DNA of 64,000 nucleotides from Deroplatys truncata (GCA_030765065.1 CM060990.1:6318001-6382000), one strand, 5' to 3'. Shown: positions 45,691 to 57,625, counted from the first letter of the stretch. Program-made: numbers and translations. The notes: generated by a model not told the origin, from the sequence alone.

Positions 45691-45833
45691 AATTAATTGT
45701 TCTTTCACACAATCCCTGTGTAGGACAAGGTTGGAAAGATAGAACTAGACTGAAAAATTCAATGCTATAGTCGGGATTTGAACCACGGATCTTCCTGTTT
45801 TCCGTCCAGTTGCTCTAACCAAATCAGCTGCCA
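45691..45833 (-). mobile_element. Complete tRNA-derived SINE (minus strand)
   Basis: On the minus strand: GGCAGCTGATTTGG, A box TGGTTAGAGCAACTGG (45806-45821), B box GGTTCAAATCC (45774-45784), then a body GCATTGAATTTTTCAGTC and TCTATCTTTCCAACC, ending GTGTGAAAGAACAATTAATT. About 143 bp. Its body is the source type for the foldback SINE at 18364-18480 and for the piece inside both Tc1-like transposases. No clear target duplication. Confidence 0.82.
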
Positions 45834-46480
45834 TGGCAACATGCCAGCACGACTTTGAAGAAAATCTCTAATTATTTTTATATGACATACCCAATGGCGA
45901 CTTACAATGTCTCAAGTGCTTTAAGTCCCATGATCATAGATTAACCAACTATTAGGTCACTCTCCCTGTGATTTACCGAGAAAGATGCGAGCCAGTTGGA
46001 GACGACGACGACCACCACCACCACCACCGAAATTAGCTAGGGCATTGAATGAGACGACGCTGCTTGCTAAGAAAAGCGTTCAGAAAAGAATAAGATACAG
46101 GATATAAAATATTAACAAACGATTCATATGTAAGGACGAAGAGGAACTCGGCAAAGAGGAAAGAATGCAGGAAGATGGGTTTTATAGAGAGGGATCGGTC
46201 GTATTATTATTGTTGTTGGAAATAAGATAAATCAGAAGGAATAACCTGCTCTTAGTATGGGAAAAACATATATACAGCGTGTTAGCAATCAATGGTGAAT
46301 CCTGCAGGAAACAAACAAGAGTCCAATCAATTTATGTCTGGAGGTGTCTATATATGCTGCAAAATGAACAGAAATACTGTAATTACAACAGATGGACAAG
46401 GATCAAAAGCAAAACGAGAAGTGAGCTGTCAGTACGAAGTGACACCAATGGTCGCCCTCCAGGAGAATCACTCATGTGCT
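45834..46480. other. Intergenic DNA with a GAC/CAC microsatellite
   Basis: A triplet run (GACGACGACGACCACCACC) at about 45999-46028; otherwise no structure seen. Confidence 0.55.
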
Positions 46481-46690
46481 ATTAGCGGTGGCTGCAACAT
46501 GATGGAGCTCCTGCTCACTTCCGATATCTCAACATGATAGGTTGGAAAAGCGAGACGCGTTGTATGGCCTGACATTTTGGGAGCAACCATATGATAATCT
46601 ACAGCCGACTATTAAACACTTACGAAGTCACTCTTCGGGAACAAGCAGGAACCTTAGTAGAGGTGCACTTTGAACTACTCTTGTGATGAC
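46481..46690 (+). pseudogene. Mariner-type transposase scrap
   Basis: Positions 46489-46521 translate to WLQHDGAPAHF, the signature around the second catalytic Asp of mariner-type transposases. About 100 bp later, LREQAGTLVEVHFELLL resembles a family C-terminus. Reading frames around it are broken and the WPARSPD region is missing. No termini found; an old fragment of a family different from the two mariner copies above. Confidence 0.6.
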
Positions 46691-48467
46691 GTCAGAATGA
46701 CTGCGATGATGCATTATACAAGTATTTGCACTTAGTTTTGCAGTAGCACGGTATAGTGAAAATGGTTCTGTAGATTTTCGGATATGTTGACATGGACCGT
46801 TTTGTTCAATCCCCTACCAGAGATCACCGTCTGAAATCTGCCTCATTATTTGAAATCGTCCAGTATGACAGGATAGGAATATCATGATAGGAATATGTAA
46901 TAATATAAGACTTTAAGATAACTTGTACCATAAAATGCAGACCAATGTAAGAAACACTGTAATTAGCTAGGAAGCGAGCTACCAGCAGGGTTAAACGTCC
47001 ACCAACATACACACGCTAATGAACACAGAATTAGCAGTATTGCGTCGAGCTGAGAGTGGTCCGGGAAGAAACAAGGACGGAGATTGGGAAGTCAAGGGAG
47101 CTGGATAAGAAGTCAGCAATTAGAAAGAAAAATGAGAGTTGTTAGCGAGACAGAGATAGTGTTTTTACCAAAGGAGTCAGACAGAAGCTTGACTTCTAAA
47201 AGTGAACGATTTCTTTCTCATAGCACGCCAAGTAAATAACCAATCGAAATAAAGATTAGGTAAAAAGGTGCAAAAGTTAGCGTCATAGGAGCAAGGTATA
47301 AAAGGAAGGTTCCCTCCAGATTTCAACACTCTTTCACAGTGAAGCCCAACCTGTTCTCTTGAAAGTTCAAAGTCCATAGTTCACTCCGCCTACTATATTT
47401 GAAAAGACTGACAAGCTGGACCAGTCAAGTTTCAGTCCTTGCAAGCAGGAATGGAAATGAGAGGGAAGGAAACTCCCTTCAGCTCCGCTCTCTGTAAGGT
47501 TGACATCCCTGCTATTTCATATTCTCCCACGTGAACTATTTGGTGACAGGTGCTGTAACGTGGGGAGAGTGACATAAATAGCTAGGTCCACTCAACATTC
47601 AAACTAGCGGAAATATGTATAATACAGCTTACAGAGTACTTCGTTATCATTCAAAGGGGAACAGTTGCTAGCCGCTTCGATAATTTGTTGTGTTAGAATA
47701 AATAAAATCGTTGAGTAATTCAGCTTATTAGCTGCCTTTACCCACCATATCCTGAGATACAGATAGCTAGGAATAAGCATTTATTCACAACTCATGAGTA
47801 GTAGCCGAGGCTGAGAACTTCAACCTGAAACTCATCACCAAGGTGATATATCACGTGTATATATGAAGCGCTACATCTACTAGTAAGATAATGAGCGGTT
47901 TGCTATTGCACACAAGTACACACACACGCACTTCACAAACTACAGTCCCGAAGGGATACGTGCTATTTATGCGCCCACCAAATGTCAACCAATAAATCAA
48001 ATTTAAAGAATGTAAGTTTCTCACTTAGGATAAATGTTTTTAATGAAGCAAATACCCTAATCCGTTTATTCCTTGGCAAAGGTAAATAAAAGAGTGTCTT
48101 GTTCAAGTTAACAAATTGCCACCTTTACCGTCTTGCGTCCATTGTCAGTTCACGCAAATATACTAGTGCATTGCTAACAGTCCTTTTACACCGTCTGTAC
48201 TGTCATAGCTTCATCGATTATTGTCCAGTTTGTCTGCTTGTTTACATCGTGTTAAATTATCTTATGACAAGAAACATTTAACCTATGAATTGCTTATATT
48301 TAAATGGCCTTTAGGCCCTCGTTTTAAAACAACGCTCATCTAAAAATTCTATTTAAGCGGGAAACTTCGATGAAACAACATACTTTGTGGAAAGGCCTTT
48401 CCGAACTAGTAGACAATAATAGGTATCAAACTGGGAACACTTATTTGTTATCGTACTTGAAACAAAC
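46691..48467. other. Intergenic DNA; possible LTR-like promoter region near 47.3 kb
   Basis: No gene. GGTATAAAAGGAAGG at about 47296-47310 is a good TATA-box match, and AATAAATAAAAT near 47698 is a polyadenylation-like signal about 400 bp later. Together they could mark a degenerate solo LTR, but I could not define ends or a target duplication. Confidence 0.35.
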
Positions 48468-48968
48468 TGTGACGCAGCCACTATGGCCCAAGTTTATACC
48501 GAGGTCGGCGTCGAGCGTTCGGAGTCGCTATGGGGAAATAATTGAAGTTTCTGGAAGCTTCTTCTCCCCCTCCTCAGAAAGTGTGTCGAAACAGTTATAG
48601 AACGTTCGAGATCCTATTCTCGCGCGGTCCTGTTAGTTGCGAGTCGAGTGCGGAGAGTTGTTGAATCAGTATGCGAGCGAGTTAGCGACTGCGTTTCTGG
48701 TGCGACATCAAGAGCTATTCTCCTACCGAGTTGATGACGACTTGCAGCGAGTGTTAATGCGGAGCGAGGGTTATGGAGGTCTTTGTTCGATTCCCGTGTG
48801 AAATGAACCGTCCATTGAAGAGGCTACTCACGAAGGGAGTGAAGTTGCAGAAAATTGAACTAGTTCACATCAGTGAACTCCCAATGAAGGTGAACTACAC
48901 AAAAACGAAACAGTAACATTGAGCACTGAGAAAAGTAACAGTTGAAAAACTGGACGAAGTCACACTGC
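48468..48968 (+). repeat. LTR-like segment (copy 1)
   Basis: Starts TGTGACGCAGCCACTA and shares order and spacing of motifs with 51718-52141: CTGGAAGCTTCTTCTCC, TCAGAAAGTGTGTCGAAA, GCGAGTCGAGTGCG, GGTGCGACATCAAG, TGGAGGTCTTTGTTCGAT and CAGTTGAAAAACTG. The likely end is GTCACA. The copies are only about 75-80% alike, with indels. A terminal TG and CA fit an LTR; that is an inference, since no clear primer site follows. Confidence 0.55.
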
Positions 48969-48995
48969 TGTCAGGAGTAGGATAAAAAGAAGCCA

Positions 48996-49824
48996 AGATG
49001 CAGGAAAAGCTGAAACAATTGACTAAAATGGAGAAGATGGTCACAAAAATGTAATCCGAAATGAACACACAAATGGAGAAAATTAGATCCGATCTCGGGA
49101 TTGTCACTGACACTGTACGATCTCAAATAAAGTCAACGGGGAAAGCCTTGAAGGATGCATTGTAAAGGGGTTAAAAGACACTAATTTGATATGGAAGACG
49201 ACATTAATCCGAACAGGGTCTAGATCAGCAAGGAAAACGAAAGAAAACAAGACGATTAACGCCGCAACGGAAGAGCGTTTGTACCAGAATACGACAGAGT
49301 GCTCCAGTCCCTACGCCTAGTCAAGGTGCAAACTGCAGTTGGTTGGGAAGAAGAGACCTTGTGAAGGGAGCAGATGGAGGATCGAGAGATATGACCGATC
49401 ATGAAGGATAAAGAATCTGGCGTACGATCCGCGTGAGAAAATGTTTCTCCCAGAGGTCCGAGTTGTTGGGCGTGATGGTACTCCCTGGCGGTCAAGAACG
49501 GTGTACCGAACAGTATGGGAGTTCGTAGCCAGAAGGACAAGGGTCAAACAGCTGGTGCCCCAGGAGAAAACTGCGAGGGAAGCTGTAGGAAACCCATGCC
49601 AGCACTACCAGGGAGCAACTGGGTGCGAGCAAACCCTTGACAAAGCTACATCGCCGATTCTATTGGTTGCATCTTCGAAGCGACAAGAAGAGGTGGTACC
49701 AGCAATGCGACATCCGTGCCACAGGTCTGGGCCTCCGTCACGTATTCGGTATCAACCCCGAAGGAAACCGATGGTAGTTTGTGATCGCCCTGCCACAGAT
49801 CATGAAGACGAACAGCTGTGAGTG
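48996..49824 (+). pseudogene. Degraded Gypsy-like internal region (Gag start and integrase zinc-finger piece)
   Basis: From about 48996 the frame MQEKLKQLTKMEKMVTKM begins a Lys/Glu-rich coiled-coil stretch typical of a Gag N-terminus; it stops after 18 codons (TAA near 49050) and continues beyond. Near 49600-49720, shifting frames read YWLHLRSDKKRWYQQCDI, which resembles the integrase H2C2 zinc-binding region of Gypsy elements. The protease and RT that should lie between are missing, so a large internal deletion has occurred. Many stops. Confidence 0.5.
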
Positions 49825-49996
49825 AAATTGTCTATATCCTCGTACAAAGCACAGCAACTGATTTATCTTGCGAATGCCGCCAATACCTTGTTGATTGGCA
49901 GATAGCAGATCACGTGGTATCTGCGTGCCAAATTGGGCTGGTTGTCTCAATATAAACATAGGAAACAGTTGTGTCGAAGCTGATTTATGAGTGAAA

Positions 49997-50113
49997 ATGC
50001 CAGATTGCTGTGTTTTCGAGTGCACTACGAGAGCACAAAAGCGTTTAGGTTACCTCGAAAATCAGAGACTGGAGAGAAGGATTTGGTTGGCCAAAATCGG
50101 TAGAAAGCACTAG
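49997..50113 (+). pseudogene. THAP-like zinc-finger start, truncated (left arm)
   Basis: Reads MPDCCVFECTTRAQKR then 22 more codons, with IWLAKIGRKH before a TAG at 50111-50113. The MP-x-C-C-x3-C beginning and the later W-x-x-I-x-R resemble a THAP DNA-binding domain, as found in P-element transposases. The His/Cys part of the C2CH set is not seen. In the right arm the stop is a Gln codon. Confidence 0.4.
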
Positions 50114-50344
50114 ACTCCTGCAGAAGAATTAAGTACCTATACAAGTGGTTATATCTCTATATTACGCACTTTCAATCGTTTTGTGCTTCTGTAATGGAAC
50201 ATTTTTGTGTACTATAAACAGCAATGTACTTATAACCTGTTGTTTTGTTTTACTGATTCTAATACCAACCATTCTGAATTCTATCAGTTTTGTTCGAGTA
50301 TTTTACTGAAAATGCAAGCAGTTTTATGGTTATTAGAATAAACA

Positions 50345-50572
50345 ATGGTGGCACAGGTTTCTTTTCACAGTTTATCAGTGCTGGCATTGACTATGCTCAC
50401 AATTTCACTGTGGTCACGACTTGAAAAGTACGAATGCTATAACGTTCATATACATGGTGCTAAATTTACATTTTCTGCTTATCAAATGCATGTTTATATT
50501 TATAGCCAAAAGTTGCATGAAGTTATTAAATATGTCCAACTAGAAGAGTTTATTAACGCTTTCGGATCCTAA
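50345..50572 (+). CDS. Unknown 75-aa frame conserved in both arms (left copy)
   Basis: MVAQVSFHSLSVLALTMLTI..., 75 codons, differing by one residue (Phe/Leu at position 7) from the right-arm copy at 59010-59237. A hydrophobic N-terminal third is followed by an aromatic-rich stretch. No domain recognised. Conservation may simply reflect the recent arm homogeneity; no proof of coding. Confidence 0.25.
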   Translation: MVAQVSFHSLSVLALTMLTISLWSRLEKYECYNVHIHGAKFTFSAYQMHVYIYSQKLHEVIKYVQLEEFINAFGS

Positions 50573-50905
50573 CCTATTAAACTGTGTTTATTTGCAATAT
50601 TATTGTGCATATTTTAAAAAGTTATTTTATAATTTGTATCACTTTTCTGAACTGTGTTCAATAGGCATTTAATTTGTACAAATCTATCCAAGCATGTAAT
50701 GTTTCAACACCGGGCTCAAAAATATTTTAATATATATATTACATAATATGTTCCAAAGAAAAAGGCCGCCAATATGGGAGGGGTATGGAAGAATTAAAAA
50801 ATAAAACAAAAATGTTGAATATCACAGTATCGTCAAGTGTTGTAACTCAACTGATTCCATTTTCAGAAAAAAAATAGCATTTTACTCTTATGCGTGTTTT
50901 AAGTA

Positions 50906-51154
50906 CTAATTTGTTTTTTCTTTTCTTACAGGAAATCCAGTATACATTTTTCTTAGAATTATTAATTCACCATGGTTTTTGATAATTCTACAAATTTGTG
51001 TAATATTCCGCAACGTTGTGTCCTGATATTGAATGAGAATTTCTAAAAGGCACCTATAGTAATGAACATAAAAATGTGCAACTTTCGTAACCAATTTCAC
51101 CACCAGCAGAGCAAAACGTCGCCAGTTTACATCTGGAGGGTGAGATGATTTCAT
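50906..51154 (-). CDS. Unknown 82-aa frame conserved in both arms (left copy)
   Basis: MKSSHPPDVNWRRFALL..., 82 codons. It differs at three positions from the right-arm copy (58388-58678), which has 14 more codons upstream. Basic, with Val/Leu/Tyr-rich segments; no known domain. As with the 75-aa frame, the likeness follows from the arms. Confidence 0.25.
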   Translation of the reverse strand: MKSSHPPDVNWRRFALLVVKLVTKVAHFYVHYYRCLLEILIQYQDTTLRNITQICRIIKNHGELIILRKMYTGFPVRKEKTN

Positions 51155-51717
51155 TTTGAGTAGATATAATTTTCCGTAGAAAAAAACACGTTCATGTTTT
51201 ATTATTTCTTAACCTATTTTTAAAAATTCGAAATTCGACTAAATTGAAGGATAACACATTCGTGTATTTCCTTACAAATACCTAAAGTATCACACAGTAT
51301 ATTTTTCATACCGCTTCTGTAAGTAATAAAGTTTTTAATAGTTATAATGCCATACAGCATTTATGAATTATTTTATCTTACGATTTAAACCGTGGACAGG
51401 ACAATGTCATGAATGTCATAGCAAGTCGCGTACATACAGCGCAGGATTGTTTTACTTTACAACATTAATTTGAGAAAACAGCGTTAGCACACACATAACT
51501 GAAGTAATACTTTAATGCCGGAAATACGTAAGTTGTGCACAAGCGTATTAGTGTCCTGTGTATGATTTTTGTGTTTTATTTCGGTTTTTCTAAGATCGTG
51601 CAACCAGTGCACATTAATGGTATATGGGAGGAGAGGTCAGGCTTCAGCCTAACAATGGCTCCCGCGCTGACCTTGGCTGTAGTTTGAATATAGAGAACTA
51701 TAGCTCTAAGGGAGCTG

Positions 51718-52141
51718 TGTGACGCAGCAACTACGCCCAAGATTATCCAAGGATCGGCGCCGAGCGGTCGGAGTAAACAAGATAACCGCCGCTTGCCAGT
51801 GTAAACACCGGGCGCGCTATTGGGTGATAACTAGAACTTTCTGGAAGCTTCTTCTCCACCTCCTCAGAAAGTGTGTCGAAATAGTTCTAAAACGTTCGAA
51901 CCTTTCGTGGAATATTCCACTGCCCGTCCTCGCGCAGTCCAGTCAGTGGCGAGTCGAGTGCGAGATTGTGTTTGTGGTGCGACATCAAGTGCGATTCTCC
52001 GAGTATGTTGGTGACGTCTGTTGTAACGTGTAGCGGCGGAACGACGGGTTGTGGAGGTCTTTGTTCGATACCCAGTGAAGTGAACTACATAAATACGAAA
52101 CAGGACGTGAAAAGGACAGTTGAAAAACTGAACTGTCACAA
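51718..52141 (+). repeat. LTR-like segment (copy 2)
   Basis: Starts TGTGACGCAGCAACTA, preceded by a short purine stretch (AAGGGAG). It carries the same ordered motifs as 48468-48968 and ends near TGTCACA. In direct orientation 3.25 kb from copy 1, so the two could be the 5' and 3' LTRs of one old element that encloses the left inverted arm, or two separate fragments. Confidence 0.5.
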
Positions 52142-52277
52142 TACATTACTTATTTTAAGGTACCTAAATTGTTACACGGTGCATAAGAATAATTTTCTGG
52201 TGTGATAGAGGATATGAAATGAAACATTTTTCTTCATAGAATAATGCCTGTTAATGCTTCGTTTTCAAATTATAGTG

Positions 52278-52739
52278 CTATGAAGGAAAAAAATGAATCT
52301 CCAAACGTGAATGCCGTTTGTATTTAAAAAACCTATTTCTTGAAAAGCATGTCTCTTCTGTCAAAAGTATGCGTCTAGCAAAATCAACCTCAGTGTTAAC
52401 GGTATGTAAATGCCATTCAGCAAATTGTTGTCTCTTAGGATAATCATCTGGGATTAATGTTTGTATTTTTTGAACATGAAATGTATAATTTTCATCCTCA
52501 CTCAAGACACTATACAGACAAGTGATTGGTACCCATCGAATGTCAACAGATCGAGTGTTAGTTCGTGGATTATTTTTAAACCTCTGCAAAACCTCATCTT
52601 CAAATTCTAATGTTCTCGCTACTGAATCTACTTTCTTCCACCATAACGAAAATGCTGTATGACAAGGAACATGGTGCTCAGGTTGCTGCTCCTCATAGAT
52701 TCGCTTCTCCAAATAAAGCGTTGGTGTAAGGTTTTCCAA
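52278..52739 (-). pseudogene. Transposase fragment, mariner/Tc3-like
   Basis: A 153-codon open run. The order of motifs follows the insect DUF4817-plus-DDE pattern: a degenerate helix-turn-helix part, NNPRTNTRSVD, then IQTLIPDDYPKRQQFAEWHL, then FARRILLTEETCFSRNRFF, the region of the first catalytic acidic residue. Everything beyond (second and third acidic residues, C-terminus) is missing. No terminal repeats found. Family differs from the mariner copies at 26.7 and 36.2 kb. Confidence 0.65.
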
Positions 52740-54668
52740 ATACCTTATGCATGTCTACAAACTCAATATTTGTATAACCATGAAATTAAATACATCTCAC
52801 CGAAGAGATTTCCTGACAATCAACTACAACCGAACTTCAATTGTTTATTTTCACGGTAACAAAACCAGCTTAAATATAAATGCAGCCATAATGTGAGTGG
52901 CGAGTTGTGTTTTACATTGAAAACGAATCATTTCCGAACACTACTTTACTAAGAAAGAATTTTTCATGTGGTCTATCAGATCAGAAAATTCGTATCAGTT
53001 GTTCCGATCCTGTAGGTATGTGTAAAATCAATATTTGCTGAAAAGTTCAACTGGTAATTAAGGTCTCTGTGCTCACGGCAGTTTACCCCAGTATACATTT
53101 GTGGATTCATATTATACCTACTGAACGTTTCACACAAGCGCCGCAAGCTTCCCCACACTTATCAAACAAAACAAACAAGAGTAAAGGTCAGTCCCCAACA
53201 TGAATTTTGTATTCCTCCGAAAATCAATATCATTGAGTACTTAATCTTATAAAAATATACAAAAGCTGAGGCACTCCTCAAGTTAGTTCGTGAAATACGA
53301 GGACCACCAGCAATTTTCCTGTTTTACCGTTTTTGAGGTCTGGTGACAAATAGATAGTTCGGACTACACAAAAAATTAACTTTTTATGCTGTTACAATCA
53401 GCGAAATATCTACAGAATCCCTAAGTTACATTTAAAACAACTTTTAGCAGAGTGCTTCGAGTTGAACGCGCAAATACACCAACATGTGTTCGCTGCCACG
53501 TGTTCGATCCCACAACACTGAAGCCATTCATAAACACCCTTTTAGACGCACTGTAACATAAACTTGAAGCCATACGCTAGCGTGCGTTAACTCTGCCGTT
53601 CAATTAATGTGCGAGGACATGTGCACCACAATTTTACCTCTTGAAATTGATTCAAAATACGCACAACAACAGATCCTTCAGTTGAAATATAACAATTTGA
53701 CCGATTCGTTTGGTGAAAGTTCCAGTATAACCCTGCAAATCCGGCAGCTACGTTATCACCGTAATTGATTTCACATTTAAAGATTAAAACTGGAAAAACG
53801 AAACCCTTTAAAGCAGTTTACGATAAGGTAATGCATTAAAAAAGCAAGATTTTTTTCTGAAATACTGGGTGAATTGCCCACGGCCGGCTCCAGCAGTTTT
53901 GCCGCCCCGTGCGATAATTTCAAGTGCTTCATTCCCTCACATTTGCAGAGGTGATCAATAAATAAAACTCAAGATGAAATATATTATGTGGTGCAAAAAC
54001 AATATTGTTCTGAGCGAAAGATAAAAACAGGCAAAGTCACATTAAAAGTATTTAAGGTTTACCGCTTCATCAGGAAATTAAAAACATACTTGACGGTCGA
54101 CTGCACTGGTAAGGGCAGGAGGAAGGGATAAAGCTGGCTTGAAACTCTCCTGTTTATTGTTCAACACCTGCCAGAAATGCTTTGACGATAATCATCAAAG
54201 TGACCAACTCTGGCGCTTCAATTGTCATCAGTTTCATAACAAATCTCTTCAATGTCACAACAATTTACGCATCATTTGTAATTCTGTCCTATTTTCAAAC
54301 ATCTTGTTCAGGTTTTAAGATTTTGCTGCCCCGGGCGGTGGCACGGCTCGATCCCCCTTCAGTGGACCCTGCAATTACCTAAAACTACCACCGTGAAGTG
54401 TCATCGACGCTGTTTTGTTTTCACAGAACTGAAGTTCAAACAAGGGCAGATAAATGTAGCTCAAGCTTTAAAAACAAATTCAACAATCATTACAAACGTG
54501 TTTCTAACACGAAGTTGCACATTCTAAATAGAAGAAAGCCGAATGACTTCAAGAAGATTAATCTGGATAATATTTCAAGGTTATGCAGCCTTCTAGTACA
54601 ATTAGGTAACGAGAGGTTGTCAAACTTCAAATATCGGTATGCCTGCAGCATTTGGATAGAAACGTACA
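52740..54668. other. AT-rich intergenic DNA
   Basis: No gene supported. GCCGCCCCGTGCG near 53902 and CCCCGGGCGGTGGC near 54330 are two short GC-rich patches in inverse relation about 430 bp apart, possibly ends of a small degenerate transposon; the evidence is weak. Confidence 0.4.
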
Positions 54669-54896
54669 CTAATTTAAGATAACAATAGGATTAATATTTA
54701 CAATTCCCTTATTAAACAGCATTTCACTTTTTACTCCAGTGCGAATTTGCAACTCTTGAATTAGAGTGATACCTCGCAAACCTGTGCCAAAATCACGAGA
54801 AAGAAAACACAGGTTGTTGTTAAGAGTAGCAGAGGGATTAATGGTGTAGAGTACACAGTCATCAACACACACTTTCGTACCAAACGCTATTCGCAT
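54669..54896 (-). pseudogene. Possible LINE reverse-transcriptase scrap
   Basis: The 75-codon frame contains KVCVDDCVLYTINPS, which resembles the YADD-type catalytic box of non-LTR reverse transcriptases, followed by a Leu/Asn-rich stretch of about the right spacing. There is no flanking RT motif and a stop lies just upstream. Weakly supported. Confidence 0.3.
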
Positions 54897-54899
54897 TCT

Positions 54900-55198
54900 A
54901 ATACAATCTAATTTTATTTCCTTGAATCAATAGGAAAAAATGAGACTGTGCTAAATGCATACCTTCTTATAAAAATGTCCATTCAACTCGGGCGAATTCC
55001 GATACAAATATTTAACTATGTACATTTAGAACGGAATGGCCTTTGGATGAAAAGAAGCTATTTTCATACATTTTAGGGAGGAAAAGAAATGCTCATTTAT
55101 GGAAGAGAAAGAGGTTTAAGAGAAAGTATTTTCAATACTTGAAACTTCGTCTCATTTTCTAGAAATTAGCTTTAAATTTTAGGAGTAAACGTTAGTTA
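54900..55198. other. Short intergenic spacer
   Basis: Nothing recognised. Confidence 0.5.
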
Positions 55199-55387
55199 AT
55201 TTATTAAACGGGGCACAGGAGTAGTGCAGTGGTTTCGTTTCCGGCTCTCGAACTGAGGGTCCGAGGTTCGACCACCGGCTCTGGGGTGGCGATTTTAAAT
55301 CGGCCCTATCCGCCATCACCCTACTATCGGAGGCAACGGATTCCGCGTCTATGGGAAGCGTTAGATACGACGACGACTATTTATTAA
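55199..55387 (+). mobile_element. tRNA-derived SINE with ACG tail and 9-bp target duplication
   Basis: ATTTATTAA flanks the element (55199-55207 and 55379-55387). The body (55208-55378) has an A-box-like TAGTGCAGTGGTTTCG and a B box GGTTCGACCAC at 55265-55275, then a GC-rich body and an ACGACGACG tail. It is distinct from the SINEs at 34.8 and 45.7 kb. Confidence 0.82.
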
Positions 55388-57625
55388 CACAATTGTCACT
55401 GGCCGGTTCTGATACTTCTTACACAAGCGACAGCCTCAAATTTCCAATACTTGCCTTTTTAACTTTTGTGCTTTTTTTATTTAAGGTTTAGCGGGACTAG
55501 TCATATTGAACGATAAATCAACGTATGACACGAACGCGTAAATTCACTTGGAGATTGCCTGATAATGGTTCTTAAGACTACACGAAGAGATTCAAGTGAC
55601 AGTTTCTGTCGTGCAGCTTCATACAAACGGAATTCGAACCGGAGTCCTCAAGGCTGCAAGTCTCAAAGCCTACCGCAAAACATGCCATTTTCCTCCCCTA
55701 TGTTTCAAATATTTCTATGACAAATACAATGTACATTTTTAACTTTCTGCTGGGTTGTGTATAACCATAAAACACTAAGAGACAAGCAAAATCTTATTGC
55801 AGAAAATATTCAATTTGTGCCGAATAGGCTTCTTTACGGAGCTCTAATCATATTTGACGTCTTATGTTTAATCTTTTCCATGCTGGTTTATTTTAGTAAT
55901 ACGTTTGAAAATGTACTGTTGTTTTTCTGTTCGTATAAGCCCATTAGCAGATTTCTTTTAACTGTTGCAACATTGGCACTGCGAAAGTGAACATAAATCC
56001 TTATCATGGATCCCAGACTAGAAAATCCATATTCATTACGACATATTTTTGTATTTATGGCATCTCCTGTTTTAGGGCCTTTTTTCGATTTTAGGTCATC
56101 GTAGTTTTCCTGCCCTTTCAATCCATAATTTTCTTGTATTTGCATTTAGTATATTCAGAGTTTCATATTATTGGCATTTTACTTAAGGATAGGATTTAAA
56201 ACATTAGAAATCTCACCACTCAAATGAGAAATCTGAATAACTCTGTACATTCTTTTTTCGCATTCTTGGAAAAAATTCACATTCCTATTTAAGGGTTAGT
56301 CTGGAAAGGGTTGCATGCTGGCGAAGAGGTGGCTATTGCCAGGGGAGCATGTAATTGCAGTTACGAATTCATGCTCCAAAATAGGAATGAGACAAGTCAG
56401 TTTTGCAACTTTCGTGTTAATGAGTACGCACAATCAGTCTTTTTCTTTGTGTCGTGTCATGTCATAAGCTGTGAGAACCTCTTTCGTATGCTCAGAGAAC
56501 TTAAACAGTATTGCTACGTGCTTCAAAAATAATTTTCTCAGGTTCTTCACAACAACACGCAACAAAAATATATTTTTAATTAACCTTCTAAATCATCTCA
56601 TCATTGTTCTTATACCTACTTTTTCTACTTGTATAGCAGTTATATGCATGTATGCATTAATTTATGATTTTCTGTACACGAATCGTAATAAATTAAATAA
56701 ATATTACTTTTATGTTATTTTGTAATTACTATGTCTTTTTTTAAATTGTAGAGTCATTTTGTAGATATTTTTCAAACACTTTAGGTCATTAAAATCCGGA
56801 CCCTGTGATTGTAATATAAACATCTGAATGTGTTTCCGCTAGTTATGTGTAACCAAGTCCACATTGCCTAATTTCAAACTCTTTATAGAGATACCTGGGT
56901 AGGTAAGTGCTTTCACGTCAGCTAATTTATTGCTTTGTGATGCAAACAGTCGTACCAAATCATATTAAGGATACCGTGTTACTTCAATCGAGTTTTTATT
57001 TCCATAAATCATACCTGTAACCGTAAATATTCATATCAAATAAAAATAATAGTTCAGCTCTCACTGAAGACTGAGCGTTAAAATTGCTCTGAAGAAGAAA
57101 TACCGAAATAACCTTTTTTATCGTATACAGGTTTAAAAATATGAAAATCCTACTCAATCTATATCACAATTTTACGCTGAAATATTTAACTCCCTTTTGG
57201 TGAAACCTCGTGCTTTTGGACCCTTCAACACTTGAACCTTGAATTACATATATGTACAACTAGTGTGGCACCCGAGCATAAAAAAGTAGGTTTCCGAACT
57301 CAAGATTCCTCCTTAAACAGGATTACTACTGGTCTAAAAATAGACAAGGGACATTATAAACTTGTATGGTTTCTAAGACGAGTCAAGCTCAAGGAGCACG
57401 TTATAAAATGCTTGCAACGTTTCGTCAAGAATGATAACCAACTCGGTGGATAACTGTGTTTATTTACCGTCAACATTTGTTCCCATCAAACAGGACCTCT
57501 GTCTTAGGCAAATGTAAACACATATGCAAGATGATCATTAACCGTACATTAGAACTCCATCATAAATCACTTGCAGTGTAATGAGAAGCAATTGCATCAT
57601 AAGAGTACACAAACCTCACGGTCTG
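55388..57625. other. AT-rich intergenic DNA inside the large inverted repeat
   Basis: Several open frames of 70-85 codons (for example 55757-55990 and 56311-56532) without domain or codon support. No repeat structure visible. Confidence 0.5.

Larger units (their letters stand above)
49830..51610 (+). repeat. Large inverted repeat, left arm
   Basis: Reverse-complement match to 57626-59750. From 49830 to about 51270 the arms look about 97% identical; from there to 51610 (shared end GATCGTGCAACCAG) identity falls to about 75-85%. Contains a THAP-like start and two short frames conserved in the other arm. It lacks the MITE present in the right arm. Nature unknown: terminal repeats of a large DNA transposon, or an inverted duplication partly homogenised by gene conversion. 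Confidence 0.85.

Noticed and set aside
45774-45833. Functional tRNA gene on the minus strand
   Set aside because: Box spacing fits a tRNA-derived head, but it leads directly into the repeated SINE body and no 3' end pairs with the 5' end.
47296-47700. Host gene promoter with TATA box
   Set aside because: No coding region follows; a degenerate LTR is at least as likely and neither can be shown.
53880-54370. Small transposon with GC-rich inverted ends
   Set aside because: Only short, imperfect GC-rich similarity and no target duplication.
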